64,000 bases of DNA from Mermis nigrescens (taxonomy: Eukaryota; Nematoda; Enoplea; Mermithida; Mermithidae). This document shows, piece by piece, positions 1 through 11,270 of this stretch (the first letter of the stretch is position 1; each line of letters begins with the position of its first letter). The stretch lies in contig JAVLUZ010000249.1 in assembly GCA_036768485.1 (NCBI GenBank), positions 620,001 through 684,000 on the forward strand, given 5' to 3'. The notes below the pieces were generated by a model. The model was not told the DNA's origin and did not search any database. It saw only the letters and a program-made list of their open reading frames with translations. The translations under genes and the position numbers were made by a program.

Positions 1-1760
1 TCACGAGGAGGAACGTAAGCTTTTAAATTCTCGAAATGTAAAAATTTTTTATTCTTTCGTAAATGACCGGTTAAGCAAAGACAAAGTCAGCTTCAATATT
101 AATGTGTGATGGTAGGATGATTGATAATGATTTTGAAAAAGCTAATGCTTACAACTCTTTTTTTGCGAGTAATTTTGTTATTGACGATCTTGTTTCTCCC
201 CATTTCGCAAACAGTCAAAGTGATGTTCATCCTCTTCTGTAAAATTTGATGTTCTGACTATTTCTGAATCCATAAGTAGGCTTAAGCCCATTTTGTCGCT
301 TGGCCCCGATGGCTTGTGTGCATATTTTATTAAAAGTTGAAAACAGTGTTGCTCTCACCTTTAGAAACCATCTTTAACGTTTCTTATCAAAGTGGAAAGA
401 TACCCGATTTTTGGCGAAAAGCTGTTGTGATCCCAGTTCATAAAAAGGGGATATGTCATCAGTTGATAACTATCGTCCAATCTCCTTATGTTGTGTTTCT
501 TGTAAATTAATGGAATCTATAATGAACATGTCCTTGATTTCTTATCTAGAGAAGCAAAATCTGCTAAGTGAAAAACAGTTTGGTTTTAGAAAAATAGATC
601 ATGTGCGTTACAACTTGTTGAGTGCAAAAATCAGTGGACCAAATTTCTAGATGAGGGAATTCCTGTTGACATTGTTCACATTGACTTTTGTAAGCCTTTT
701 TGATACCGTGTCACCACGAAAAACTGCTAATTAAGTTGGCATCTTATGGACTGAACAAACTTTCTTTTAATTGGATCGAAAAATTTCTTGACTAATAGAT
801 CCCAAGTCGTTAAAATTAAAAATTCTTTATCTGATTCTATTCCTGTTACCAGTGGCGTGCCCCAGGGTAGTATACTAGGTCCCACACTTTTTTAATCTTC
901 ATTAACGACTTATGTGAAATGCGCCAAAACAGTAACTTTACTTTGTTTGCTGACGATATCAAACTTTGGAATCTATCATCCAACTTCATGACACTTACAA
1001 GCTGACATAAATTATGTGCATGGAGTGGGCCAATACATGGCAATTAAAAATATCAGTTAATAAATGTTTAGTTCTATATCTGGGTAGTTCAAACCCTAGG
1101 CATTCTTATCATATAAATGATTTCTATCTTTCTACTGACACACTTTGTGTAAAAGATTTGGTTGTTTTTCGGAATTCTGATTTATCGTCCAGATCTCATT
1201 GTGAATATATTGTGAAAAAAGGCATGCAGTTAAGCAATCTGATCTTGCGTAGTTTTATTTCTAAAGATAGATTATTACTTGTTAAGGCCTTCATTACTTA
1301 CGTTCGACCAGTGCTTGAATATTGCTAAGTGTTTCGTGGAGTCCTTACCTGCTGTGTGATATCACCTCCGTCGAACGGGTTCAAAGAAGGTTTACGAAAC
1401 GAATTTTTAGTGATAAAAATTTGACATATGCTGAAAGATTACACGAACTTGGTCTGGACACTCTTGAGCTAAGACGCCTCCATAACGACCTAACATTAGC
1501 CTTTTCTATTATCAAATGTAAAGCTCTTCCTTTCATGATTTCTTCACAATTAATTTAAATTCTAATCGAGCAGCAAATTCTTGTAAACTTCTCGTCAATC
1601 ATGTAAATAAAAATTGCAGAAAATTTGATTTTTGTAATCGAATAATTCCTCATCTGGAACTCTCACCTGAACAGATTATAAGTGCTCCAAATAGACACGT
1701 TTTTCTGACTAAACTTAAAAGATTAAACCTTTCTAAATTTCAAAGTGTTAGCAGTGCTCT
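1..1760 (+). pseudogene. Decayed non-LTR retrotransposon (CR1/jockey-like) reverse transcriptase
   Basis: A LINE reverse-transcriptase relic read in several frames. In order: a linker resembling the endonuclease-RT junction (1-230); the RT motif NYRPISL near 468-488 followed by [17 protein letters not shown] at 851-883; the catalytic FADD box at 946-957; then the thumb/C-terminal region, with LEYC near 1314-1327 and VQRRFTKRIF near 1377-1407, and a tail with FCNRIIPHLELSP near 1630-1670. The motifs fall in frames 0, 2, 1, 0 and 2, and stops interrupt them, so at least four frame breaks exist and the copy is dead. The endonuclease domain would lie left of the window. Motif order and the VQRRFTK-type tail fit the CR1/jockey group as known from family knowledge; the exact clade is inference. 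Confidence 0.88.
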
Positions 1761-2880
1761 TTCCTACTGCTCTCAAAGCGCTCCAGCAAATGGATTCAGA
1801 TTCTACAGAAGGCTCTACAAAGGAACTCCACTGTAAAGGGAAAGTTCAACTGCTCTGAACGCACACACATCACCAAAGGATGTTACTTTTAGTTGTTTTA
1901 AAGGCATCCCGTTTCCAACGAAGGCCTCAAAGCTGTCTGCTTGCCCACTATACTACACAGAGTGCCCTCTATGAAATGGACAAATGACAAACAGAGTCTT
2001 TACAAGAGAGTGTTTCGACTTCATGAATGAACATACACAGCGAGTTGTTAGTTGTTTCTCTCAGAAGAAGTATGTTTCTGCTGTTTAGTGAGGACTTTTA
2101 TATGGTATTTCCATTGCCATGTACAATGAAAGAATTTTCCACTTGGAGAATGATACGAAAGAGTGTGAAAAAGGTTCATCTACCATATCCATGTTAAAAG
2201 TCAGTAGCACACACACACAAACAATGAGAATTCTTTCTGTCTAGTTGTATGGGAAGACAATGCAACGAAATAATTCTGTGAGATTCTATGTACTTGCAAA
2301 GCACTTGGAAAACACTAGTGAAGAGTGTGGAGTGTACTATGCGATGCCTTCCGGCCTGAAAATGAATGAGTTTACAACGGCCATCATAGGCGCTATAACT
2401 CTGTGGCTCGGACACAAGTGTTTAACATCACTGAGTTGTTAGTTCGCTGACTTGTTTATATGATTGCTTAGAAAAGTTGCATAATATGAAATGCTGTGAC
2501 TTTTATTTATTTCAATTCAGGTCTACAAAGGCCTCAGTATCCCTCCTGTAGTTGCCGAAAAAGAATCATTGCAACGATAAAATGGTGATGAGAATAAACA
2601 ACACAGAAGTGTGTGTTCATGTTTCTGACTGTGTGTTTGTATCTTGCAACGAAGAAGACGTCACAATGAAATCATAAAACGATTGGCCTTGATCCGTGTT
2701 TGTTACATCCAATAATGATATGTAATCTAAAATATTTTTCATTTAATGCGCATGTTTTGATGAAAAAGAAACATAAAAGCATAGAAGCAGTGTTTAGTAG
2801 GCATGGTGTTCATTGAAGACACATAAAGATAACTTGGTACAAGGGCAGTTGTAGGCGAGAATTGGGAAAATTTCGAATTT
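1761..2880. other. Anonymous sequence, no gene seen
   Basis: This stretch follows the LINE relic. It has moderate base composition and only short random reading frames (for example 2245-2442), with no recognisable domain. It may include the 3' untranslated region of the LINE, but no poly-A or microsatellite tail marks an end. Confidence 0.5.
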
Positions 2881-3300
2881 TTAGAAATGGAGCTATGCGG
2901 TTGCGTAACGCTGTCCTGTGACGATTTTATTGTGAATAAATCGAAATTCGGGCGCTTCGCGCCGATTTATTCTAGTTTTCGCCATTATTTTAACTTAATG
3001 GCAACAAACAAGATAGAGACAAAACAAGAAAATATCTATTGTTCAGAAAAATACAGTAAATTTGGTAAACATAAATACATGGTAAAAGAGTGACAGAACA
3101 AAAGGACATACAGATCACGGAGTGTGATACAAGTAGGTATGCTTTAGAGCTGTGCCGGGGCCGCCTTTTTTGCCGGGCCGGGGCCGGGGCCAATGACAGC
3201 GTGCTTTACCATGCTCATAGTACGACCCTGCCCTATCCCTTATATGTACCTATGCATATATTCTTGCTTGTAGATATGCACGTCAAGCGTTAATATTTGT
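2881..3300. repeat. Interspersed repeat fragment with G+C-rich hairpin
   Basis: It contains the hairpin GGCGCTTCGCGCC at 2951-2963. The segment about 3030-3140 reappears in inverted orientation at about 29430-29540, sharing for example GTGTGATACAA and GGACATACAGAT, so this is a repeat and not unique sequence. A G+C-rich GCCGGGGCC block starts near 3153 just after TAGAGCTG, a layout like the G+C-rich ends of the hAT-like elements elsewhere in the window. No partner terminus was found. Confidence 0.5.
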
Positions 3301-3305
3301 TGGGA

Positions 3306-3556
3306 TTACAAGATATAACAGAGCATGGGCATGGGGGATCTAGATTCCCCCAGAATTCACATTTCCCTCCCCCAGAAAAATCCGCTAGACCCCCCAGAAA
3401 TTGATTTTCAGAATTTTTTCTGTTTTTCTGCGGTTTTTTTATGCTAATGGATAGCTCTCATTGAGAAACGCGAGAAAAGGGTGTTTTTTTGCTCTACCAT
3501 ATATTATCAGGCACTTTTTGAATTTTGGACTCCCTAGACTTTTTGAGCTGCCCATG
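3306..3556 (+). repeat. Degenerate copy of the CCCCCAGAA short-element family
   Basis: It shows the family landmarks: C-runs followed by AGAATTC and AGAAA, the internal ATGCTAATGGATAG, GAGAAACGCGAGAAAAGGGTGTTTT, and a right end CTGCCCATGTATG. The same order occurs at 3971-4213, 6836-7093 (inverted) and 11700-11966. No clean left end or target-site duplication was found here. Confidence 0.6.
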
Positions 3557-3970
3557 TATGGTATTTAACTCCTCTGAATTGGATGCGTTTTTCAATGTGC
3601 TTTACTTTGCACTTTTTTAGGCTTACTATTCTATTTGTTCTGATAGACGTAGCTGTTCTGCTACCAAGCAATCTGGAAATGCTCGTCTATATGAATTGCA
3701 ATTTAAAATATGTCAATTTTGATTATTAATTAGAAATTTGCACCAATCCGACATAGTGAAATAAAGATTTGAATTAGCAAGATCTGTGGTTTGCTTGAAA
3801 TTGAGTCTGAAGGTAAATCTGCCCAAAACATTATCAATTTTCTACATTATAATCAACTCAACATTACTGGCTCCGTGTGGGCCAGCCTATTCGGCATGCT
3901 TCAGCAATAAAATTGAACAATCGAAATTTGGCAGCTCTTTTTCGAACGAACCAACGTTAGGAGTAGCGAC
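3557..3970. other. Anonymous A+T-rich sequence
   Basis: I see no gene or familiar repeat. It is the sequence into which the 3971-4213 element inserted. Confidence 0.4.
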
Positions 3971-4213
3971 CACACCTGCGGCGGGGGGTTTGGGGGTATG
4001 CACCCCCTAGAAACCAAAATACCCCTCCCCCAGAATTCAATTTTGAAAATTTTTTCGCTTTTTTTGCAATTTTTTGATGCCAATGGATAGTGCTTGATGA
4101 GAAACGTCGAAAAATGGTGTTTTAATCACCATACCACCATTTTTAAGGCCATTTTTTGACCTTCAAAAAAATCTTGCACCCCCCCCCCAGAAATTTCTTG
4201 CTGCCCACGTATG
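3971..4213 (+). mobile_element. 243-bp non-autonomous hAT-like MITE, 8-bp TSD
   Basis: The element runs from CACACCTGCGGCGGGG to CTGCCCACGTATG and is flanked by a perfect direct repeat GTAGCGAC at 3963-3970 and 4214-4221. The termini are imperfectly inverted (CACACCTG.. against CATACGTGGGCAGC). There is no coding capacity. It is the cleanest copy of a family with runs of C before AGAA and the internal block AATGGATAGTGCTTGATGAG. The 8-bp duplication fits hAT-type integration; superfamily assignment is inference. Confidence 0.85.
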
Positions 4214-4800
4214 GTAGCGACGACATAATCGGTAACTTGTTCCAAATTTTTGAATATCTTTAGGAAAAGTTATTGAGGTGAGCACATTTGCAACGGACAA
4301 CTGCTAAAAGTAAGTTGATAAGGAAAACCGTTGATAATTTGATACAGATGACATAGACATATGTAAAGACAAAGAAAATAAAATAAGAAAAATATAATAA
4401 CAAAGAATAAAGCGTTTGTCGCCATGAGAAGAGTAAGTACCTTTTTGCAAACATTTCTAGTCAAGAGAAATTCAAAAGTATGGAGAAGATTCGTCCGCTT
4501 TGTGCAGATTGCGTTTTTAAAAGCTGTCTTAGCACTGGGAACATGCCAAGTCTACAAAATATTCGCACCTCATGCGTGTTAAGAACAGTCATTCTGGCAT
4601 GAAAATATAAGAAAATTTCGCGCTGCGCGCCAGTCTATTTTATCTATTCATCAATTGAATTAAGGACCATAATTCGGACGATTTTATGAAAATTTTAACA
4701 TTGAAATTCAATATTTCAGTGCTTAATTTGGTGAAATTTTCCATGGCTCTGCCCCTGACCCCGCTAGAGGCGCTTGAGCGCGCCACCTCAGACCCCCCAG
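4214..4800. other. A+T-rich sequence with short repeat modules
   Basis: No gene. It holds a hairpin-like CGCTGCGCGCC near 4621 and a module at about 4741-4815 (GCGCTTGAGCGCGCC with a CCCC-rich surround). That module recurs at about 19125-19185, 29985-30060, 36790-36850 and, inverted, at 39890-39960. Confidence 0.45.
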
Positions 4801-5640
4801 CCCAAAAAGATTTTTGAGACGACAAAAACTGTAAAAGAGTGTAAAATTCCCAGAAATTTTAGGCGCTTCGCACCGAAATGAGTAATTGTTTGTCCAACAT
4901 ATCTTTAAAATGGCAGAATTTGCATTTATAATGGAAGAATGTCAAATTTTTCGCGCTTCGCGCCGTTTTAAGACAATTCCCAGTGATTTTTTCCTTTTAG
5001 AGACCCAAAAATTAGGTGAAATACACAACCAAAAGTCGGACAACTCTTTTTATCACACCAAAATTGCTACTGTACCATATTATAGTACCTCAAAAATTTG
5101 TGTGTACAAAATGTACAAAGATTTTTGGGAAGACAAAAACTGTAAAAAGGTGTAAAATTCCCACAAATTTTAGGCGCTCCACGCCGAAATGAGTAATTGT
5201 TTGTCCTACATTATCTTTAAAATGGCAGAATTTGCATTTAAAATGAAAAAATGTCAAATTTTTCGGAGCTTCGCGCCGTTTTCAAAACAATTCTTATTGA
5301 TTTTTGCCCTTAGAGACCCAGAAATTAGGTAAAATACACAACCAAAAGTCGGACAACTCGGTTTTTACCACAATAATATCGCCACTGTACCATAATGGAA
5401 AAATGTCAAATTTTTCGGCGCTTCGCGCCATTTTGAGACAATTTTTAGTAATTTTTTTGGCGTCAGAAACTCAGAAATATGCTAAAATACACTATCGAAG
5501 ATCGAAAACCCTGTTTTACCACACTAAAATCGCTACTGTAGTACATCATAGTACACAAAAATTTGGACTTGCGATGATCAACATTCACAGAGATAAAAGA
5601 TTGATATCAATGCTGTTCTTGATGATTTCATAATTTTGAA
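4801..5640 (+). repeat. Decayed tandem copies of the GTACAAAG MITE family
   Basis: Two or more internal segments of the family best seen at 38865-39304 lie head to tail: GACAAAAACTG, an AAATTTTAGGCGCT hairpin region, GAGTAATTGTTTGTCC, AAATGTCAAATTTTTCG, a hairpin, and ATACACAACCAAAAGTCGG. The period is about 360-380 bp. Neither element terminus is intact. Confidence 0.7.
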
Positions 5641-5959
5641 GCCAATAACGAGGCGTCTTAAATAAATTTGCATTTTGTTAAGTTACTTGGCAAAAATGAC
5701 GGTGTTTTTTAGCTTGTCACGAGTGAGATCTACTCACTCAGAAAATTTAAAGTTTAACTTTTTTGCATTATAATAAAAAATATGCTGTATGTATATGAAT
5801 AGGCGCAAAGCGCCCAAAAATTTTTAGGCTTATTCAAAATGTGCAAAAATCTATTCAGTCGGTGATTCAGATGAGCTTTGAGTACATATTTTCTATTTTT
5901 TTGTTTGAAGGATCCCTGTGAAAAATACTGGTACTTCCAGAATTTTGGAGGCCAATCCC
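5641..5959. other. Anonymous sequence
   Basis: No gene recognised. It is A+T-rich, with one GGCGCAAAGCGCC-like hairpin near 5802-5814. Confidence 0.4.
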
Positions 5960-6141
5960 ACACGGCACATAGCTGGCCGTCCTATTTTGGGGGACTAACA
6001 ACCACTTTTGGGGGGACCAAGCTCATAAAGGCCAAAAATGGCACAAAAAAATGTTTAAAAGGTCACTATTTTTCCAGATTCTTCTGAATTTTGGGGTGTT
6101 CCTGACCGGACTCCCCCATTCCCCCCAGAACTACGTGCCTG
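5960..6141 (+). mobile_element. About 180-bp MITE, GGCACGTAGC family
   Basis: Left end ACACGGCACATAGCTGG, right end CTACGTGCCTG. It is flanked by CCAATCCC (5952-5959) and CTAATCCC (6142-6149), 7 of 8 identical. The interior CCTATTTTGGGGGAC and AAAATGTTTAAAAGG match the copies at 57302-57454 and, inverted, 59959-60122. Non-coding. Confidence 0.75.
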
Positions 6142-6835
6142 CTAATCCCCCAATCCCCATAGCTGTTTTAGTAGCAACCTGATGGTTTCCGTGATTGGTT
6201 ACGCGGTCATTTGATTTGTGATCCATATGGTACTCAATGCAACAGCCAGTACATTTGTTCGATTAGCTAATGATAGTGTCTGAAATTGATTATTTATTTT
6301 TGGGCGGTTGGACTCGAGCATCATATGCGATTAGTAGGAATAAAATACTGTATTGACCAAACAATTCAAGATTTATAGCTTTTTTGTTTTCTAGCAAATT
6401 TTTATTGCTAATTGCCATGAATTTGTTACATTCACACTTATACATATGTATAGTCCTTTAGTATGTGCAGACTTGTTGTATATTAAGTGGATGTGCCTAC
6501 CCTAGGAAAATCCCGGCTACGCCTATGCGAAGCCCGTACTTTCGTGGTGGTAAACTCACGCGCGGCACACTGCGCCATAGCGAAATTGTGACCAAAATTC
6601 TGAAGAATGATATTAATGCTATCTGTTATATATGCAGTACCAATACGCAGTTGCTATTTTTTGTTTGAAAGAGATTGCTTATGTTATCTTTTATGCCTAA
6701 GTAGTTTGAATGGTATGGTAGGTATTTCTAATTGTCGTTGGTTTGCCTTGCGTATTGCGAAAATCCTACATATGTACCTACATAAATACATATGTACGTA
6801 CATGTGTGCATAAATATTCTAATGCCAGTGTCAAG
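6142..6835. other. Anonymous sequence
   Basis: No gene recognised. The end (about 6770-6820) is rich in alternating TACATATGTA-type sequence, and a GGCTACGCC motif near 6515 resembles the termini of intronic elements, without a partner. Confidence 0.4.
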
Positions 6836-7093
6836 CATACGTGGGCAGCAAGAAAATTCTGGGGGAATGCATGATTTTTTAAAGGTCAAAAAATGGTACT
6901 TAAATGTGTTATGGCGATAAAACACCATTTTTCGACGTTTCTCATCAAGCACTATCCATTGGAATCAAAAAATTTCGAGAAAAAAACGAAAAAAATTTTC
7001 AAAAATTGAATTCTGGGGAGAAGGTGTTTTGATTCTGAAAGTATTTTGGTTTCTGGGGGGTGCATACCCCCAAAACCTCCACGCCCAGGTGTG
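6836..7093 (-). mobile_element. 258-bp MITE, inverted copy of the 3971-4213 family
   Basis: It starts CATACGTGGGCAGC and ends CACGCCCAGGTGTG, the reverse complement layout of 3971-4213. Inside are AACACCATTTTTCGACG and CTTTCTATCC-like family blocks in inverse order. The flanks GTGTCAAG and CATGTCAG share TGTCA but do not form a clean duplication. Confidence 0.72.
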
Positions 7094-7614
7094 CATGTCA
7101 GTATGCGATTCCAAATAGCTAGGTAGAGGTTACCTACCTATGTAGCAGGTACGTATAAAGGTACCTACGCAACTATAGTGTGTTTCATTTGATCGAGGTT
7201 TCTTGAAAAGTTTAAAGTGGCTACAAAAGTGTTTTATACTAATGCGACAGCAAAATAGACATATTCTACAGAATATCAGAGTTGCATTATGATCTTTGAT
7301 ACTGCTAAGAGGCACGACTGCATCATATAGGTATATACTTATGTATACATAGGTCACTATAGTGGCCTGGTTTATGCGGACTAAATTCAGCGGAAAAGCT
7401 TTCCAATAAACGAAACAGACTATACTTAATTCTCGGTCATACAGATTCGGCGTGTGATATCTTACGCTTTACAGCAGGTTGAAATTCTCTTAAACATTTA
7501 CTTGAATGTAAATAGTATTTTTTCAGCAGGTTCTAATTTTTCTACATAATATGTTGTTCCTTATTTACTGTATTTTTATCAATATTGGCCCCTAATGCAC
7601 GCGTTGTTGGCAGG
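7094..7614. other. Anonymous sequence flanking a hAT relic
   Basis: No gene. The end has AATATTGGCCCC, related to the palindromic TATTGGCCAATATTGGCC at 16200-16254. Confidence 0.4.
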
Positions 7615-8075
7615 CAGTGTTGCCAACATGGCCGAGAAGCCGGACATTTATGTCCGGTTTTCAGGCTTGATGTCCGGTTTTGGCCGGTCGACGGTCATGG
7701 CCGCTTTTCGATGTCCGGTTTTTTAGGCAGTTGGTTCATTTTTGGCCGGTTTTAACATTTTGACTGAATCAGGTTATTGCCATGCTGCATGTTCTTGTTT
7801 CACATTTGCTTACTGTAGGAAGTAACCATACACACCAAACACACTGGCTAGTGGCTAATCATCCGCTCCGCATACCTTCTCAATATCGCTCGACCTTGTT
7901 CACCTCTAACTTTACTTACACATTAAGTCGTCAAATCACTTGCTATTCAGTCAGTACTCGCCTCATGTTGTGTCTTTGTACTTTTTGTAATTCTGTACTT
8001 TGTTTGTCATTCGCTATTGGTTTTTTACCTATGTAAACTGATCGCTGCTTTTCAGGGCATAAATTCTAGTCAACT

Positions 8076-8261
8076 ATGCCATCACCGGATAAAAAGAAAC
8101 GCAAGTCCGGAACTCATGCATTTGTCAAGTCTTGGCTTCGGGAACCAAATTTCAAATTGGGGCTAGTAGAAAGCTCAGACGGTTCTGCTCACTGTAAATT
8201 ATGTTCTGCTAATCTACGCCCAAAACGCAATGCTCTTCTTGATCATATTAAAACGGCCTAG
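8076..8261 (+). pseudogene. hAT transposase N-terminal fragment with BED-type zinc finger
   Basis: A 61-residue frame starting MPSPDKKKRKSG. Basic residues (about 5-11) precede HAFVKSWL and then CKLCSANLRPKR....LLDHIKT, a CxxC...H arrangement like the BED fingers at the start of hAT transposases and of host proteins derived from them. It stops in frame after HIKTA, where the following codons (HIKA..) suggest continuation. In a complete protein this finger binds the element ends. Assignment rests on motif resemblance and on the dimerization fragment just downstream. Confidence 0.7.
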
Positions 8262-8294
8262 CACATTAAAGCCATTAGTTTTAAAGCCTCATTT

Positions 8295-8576
8295 GAATTG
8301 TCTGCTTTAAGTCTTCCCTTTTCTAATGCTAGCGTTGAACGTGCTTTTTCTGTATAAATTTGTTGAAGACCAAACTACGAAATCGCTTAGATGTTCAAAA
8401 CTACTGATGCTTTATTACATGTTCGTTTTTTACTATGTTGGAAGGACGAGAATTGTTGCACCTTTACTGTTACTGATCCAATGCTCAAATTATTTAACAC
8501 TACAATGTACGGTCGTAGCATTTGTGACGATGGGAGTAACTTAAGAATATGGTACTTTCTGAATACTAACAAATAA
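8295..8576 (+). pseudogene. hAT transposase C-terminal dimerization domain, frameshifted
   Basis: The reading LSALSLPFSNASVERAFSV (8298-8354) is the conserved core of the hAT dimerization domain. After a stop, a neighbouring frame gives LLKTKLRNRLDVQN (about 8361-8402). The frame at 8391-8576 then adds TDALLHVRFLL and TVTDPMLKLF, the usual end of the domain. Two frameshifts and stops make it non-functional. It sits only about 35 bp after the BED fragment, which shows that the catalytic part was lost. Confidence 0.82.
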
Positions 8577-8665
8577 ACTTCAGAAGAGCGGATTTTTTCG
8601 CTCAACACTTAGAACATGTTAAAAGAAAGCGCGGAAAAAATTTCATCCGTCTATGATCAATATTA

Positions 8666-9385
8666 CAAAAGCTATGGGTTTCTTTAATTAGCCTTTTCTT
8701 GACCTAAACAAGCATCTTCTCGACCTAGGTATTTGAAGATCCAAACAGCTGAATGCAGAATCACATGTAGATACCCAATTTACGTCGACCTAAGCATCTA
8801 TGCATCGACCTAAGCATCTATCACATTGACCTAAGCATCTATACATCGACCTAAGCATCTATACATCGACCTAAGCATCTATACATCGACCTAAGCATCT
8901 ATACATTGACCTGAGCGGGAGCGACCTCGACCTAAGCAGCTTAAAACACCTTTTAGGATATACTAAGCCTAAGCCTAAGCATATTAGAAGCAAAAACTTC
9001 AGATTTTCCTATATCTTATCAAGTAAAACTGAAAAAACATGCAAAAAAAAATGAAAAATTTTTTTAAAGTCATTTTAAAATTTCAAACAGCTTTCCGCGC
9101 CTTTTTCTTTTTTCTCTTTCATTGCTATGCTTCCTTCCATAATTTCAGTCCATATTATTCATTTCTGACAAATGTGTAAGTCCTTGGATCGAGTCGTTTA
9201 ATCGTCCCACGCAACACTCAAATCGAGAGTTGCCTGCAACTTTGCAAATATGGCTCAGATTTTCACCAAATTTTCTTTCTGCGCTTCAATTTATCATGTT
9301 CTATCATTTTGGCAAAAAAATTTTGGCATTCCATATTCGTTTTGCACCTTTTCCGAAAGTACCATATTCTTAAGTTTAGCTGTGA
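8666..9385 (+). repeat. 0.7-kb duplicated block, copy 1
   Basis: Shared with 16264-17003 from TTAATTAGCC through the CGACCTAAGCATC minisatellite, TTTCATTGCTATGCTTCC and TCCTTGGATCGAG to ACCATATTCTTAAGTTTAGC, with scattered substitutions and small indels. It lies inside the hAT relic, so it is probably part of that element and the other copy a fragment of a sister element. Confidence 0.85.
8785..8928 (+). repeat. 20-bp minisatellite CGACCTAAGCATCTATACAT
   Basis: About seven head-to-tail copies of a 20-bp unit with few substitutions. The same array, also about seven copies, occurs at 16385-16535. Confidence 0.9.
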
Positions 9386-9638
9386 CGATGATATCGTATG
9401 CCTTGATGAATCCTTATCACTTTCTGATGAGGCCTTGCTTAATGTGCAAAATGCGTTTAATGTGATAGATAATTAAGTGCAATAGTTAATTTGAATAAAT
9501 TTTAGCCACCTTGTTATTTATCAAGTGTATGCATCGTTTGTCCGGTTTTTGGCCGGAATTTTACTGCGCTCATGTCCGGTTTTGGCCGGTTTTATATGTT
9601 GGTATGTCCGGTTGGTCTTTTCAGAGTTGGCAACACTG

Positions 9639-10340
9639 CCAACTCGTGGGGTTTTAACCTCAAATTTTGAAGTTTTTTTTACGTTTGAGGTTTTTTTTGA
9701 GGTTTTTATTTTTTGGGGTTTTTGTTGAGGGTTTTGAAAATTTTTGAGGTTTTTTTCGGGGTTTTGGTGGAAAATATGAGGTTTTCTAAAATAAGCGAGC
9801 TAGATATCGATTACAGTTAAGATATTGTGTCAACTACCGTAGCTAATTTTAACGTCGCTTTGCTCATGGCGCAATTAATCGGATTGGAGGAACTGACACT
9901 GAAGTGTACTGCCTAAAAACTGCTAGTGAGTTCCATGGTAACGCCTATAATCTCAAAGTAAGCTGGAGTACTTAATAATCAACCAACATGGGAGTAATAA
10001 TAACCTAGTTAGGAGTGCTACCACATACATAAAACGTATGAAAAGCACAACTACAACAAGAAATTTTATTACTAACACCAAACTGAAGAAGTTCAATTAA
10101 CCTTTTTTGCTTACTTTGTGGCTTGTGCTGGTGCACAGAGTTGGATTTAGTCATTTATTTTAACGTCAATATTAGCTTTTAGGCATTGGTGTAGCTGGTT
10201 CACATATGTATTAAGATAGCCACGTTATAAGTACGTATACAGCAAGTATTATCCGGTGAAAGCTGCCACCTAACTGGTTTGATTTGAGTCAAGTCGAAAA
10301 CAAATAAGGCAGTCATCAGATTTTTCCAGTAGATTCATGA
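9639..10340. other. G/T-rich start, then anonymous sequence
   Basis: 9650-9790 is strongly biased to G and T on this strand (GAGGTTTTT and GGGGTTTT repeats). A similar tract lies at 16110-16195 and another at 28930-29030. The rest has no recognisable gene. Confidence 0.5.
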
Positions 10341-10351
10341 GAAAATAAATT

Positions 10352-10433
10352 TAAAATAAGCCTAAGCAATGGGATGCAACCCGCGTCGCTTCGCTTCGCT
10401 TGTCGTCTATCCCATTACTTCAGGCTTATTTTA
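10352..10433. repeat. 82-bp foldback sequence
   Basis: Arms TAAAATAAGCCTAAGCAATGG and ATCCCATTACTTCAGGCTTA are near-perfect inverse complements around a CGCTTCGCTTCGCTTG centre. It is a small palindromic element or stem-loop; no target duplication was identified. Confidence 0.7.
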
Positions 10434-10544
10434 AACACTGGCACCAACATTTTGGTCAGTCTATGATACTAAGCCCAAGCCTAATCAGCTGGTAAACCAG
10501 CAAAACATCACGAATAGCTTACAATCTTTATCGAAATTAACCAG

Positions 10545-10610
10545 CGTTAGTCGATTGGTTATGGTTCTGGACTTTAGAGCAAGGGGTCCACGTTTCGAAT
10601 CCGACTGCCA
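10545..10610 (+). repeat. Possible tRNA-derived SINE head (pol III promoter-like boxes)
   Basis: TGGTTATGGTTCTGG at 10556-10570 resembles a tRNA A box and GTTTCGAATCC at 10592-10602 resembles a B box, at plausible spacing. The T-arm stem does not pair well and no acceptor stem is visible, so it is not a functional tRNA gene. A degenerate SINE start is the best reading, at low certainty. Confidence 0.35.
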
Positions 10611-11116
10611 GCAACTTTCTCTCGATTCCTCAGATGCTATCGACCACACACATACGCCCTTATAATATGACTATGTTAATACATATGTGAACCAGTTACA
10701 CGAATGCCAGCTTTTGTTTCCAATTTAATAACGTTCATACACGCATGCGTTCTGATTCCGCATACCTACCTACGTCGCATATCTATATCTACTAAACATG
10801 TGTTGCGCTTCTTTTTTTAGTCAGGCCTATGTTCGCAATGTAAAATTGATTTTAAAAAAATAAATAAATAGAACTGTTTTGTGAATTTCATCTTTCATCT
10901 GCCTATAAGTAAAATGGATTTCTTTTTTGCGTTGTCCCATTTGGTAAAACACTTGACCTGACTACGGAACGGTGTACCAAACGCAATTATATTAATTATG
11001 AATAACAAATTTATCTTCGATTTTCTAATCATTCAGAGCATTTATTGTACGCAGCTTAGAGATCTCTAAATTCCTTTCACTGGAGTAATATCTGTTTGAT
11101 TGTTTGTATTGACTAG
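10611..11116. other. Anonymous sequence
   Basis: No gene recognised; it may include the body of the SINE-like sequence to its left. Confidence 0.4.
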
Positions 11117-11270
11117 CACACCTGGGCAAGGGGCTCAACCAGGTTCAACCGGGTATCAGCCGGAGCAGGTTCGGTACCAGCCGGAGGGTCCACCAGTTGC
11201 ACCCTATGTTTTGTACAAAAACTTTTTTGGGCATTTTACAAGATGAGATGCCACCAACAGTGCAGCCAAA

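Larger units (their letters stand above)
7615..9638 (+). mobile_element. Internally deleted hAT transposon
   Basis: About 2 kb bounded by perfect 13-bp inverted termini CAGTGTTGCCAAC (7615-7627) and GTTGGCAACACTG (9626-9638). Subterminal TCCGGTTTTGGCCGG repeats occur at both ends. Two transposase remnants lie inside: a BED-like zinc finger (8076-8258) and the C-terminal dimerization domain (8295-8560). The catalytic middle of a hAT transposase is missing, so it is a deletion derivative. The 8 bp outside each end (TTGGCAGG and CCAACTCG) do not match, so one flank has probably been changed by later insertion or rearrangement. A 0.7-kb block near its right end is shared with 16264-17003. Confidence 0.82.

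Noticed and set aside
2881..3300. A complete hAT element starting TAGAGCTGTGCCGGGG
   Set aside because: The start and G+C-rich block look right but no inverse-complement terminus or matching flank was found within the window.
8785..8928. Evenly spaced short repeats that might suggest a CRISPR array
   Set aside because: The 20-bp units abut with no spacers, and the setting is a eukaryotic transposon; it is a minisatellite.
10545..10620. tRNA gene
   Set aside because: A- and B-box-like words are present but the T arm and acceptor stem do not pair; kept only as a possible SINE head.
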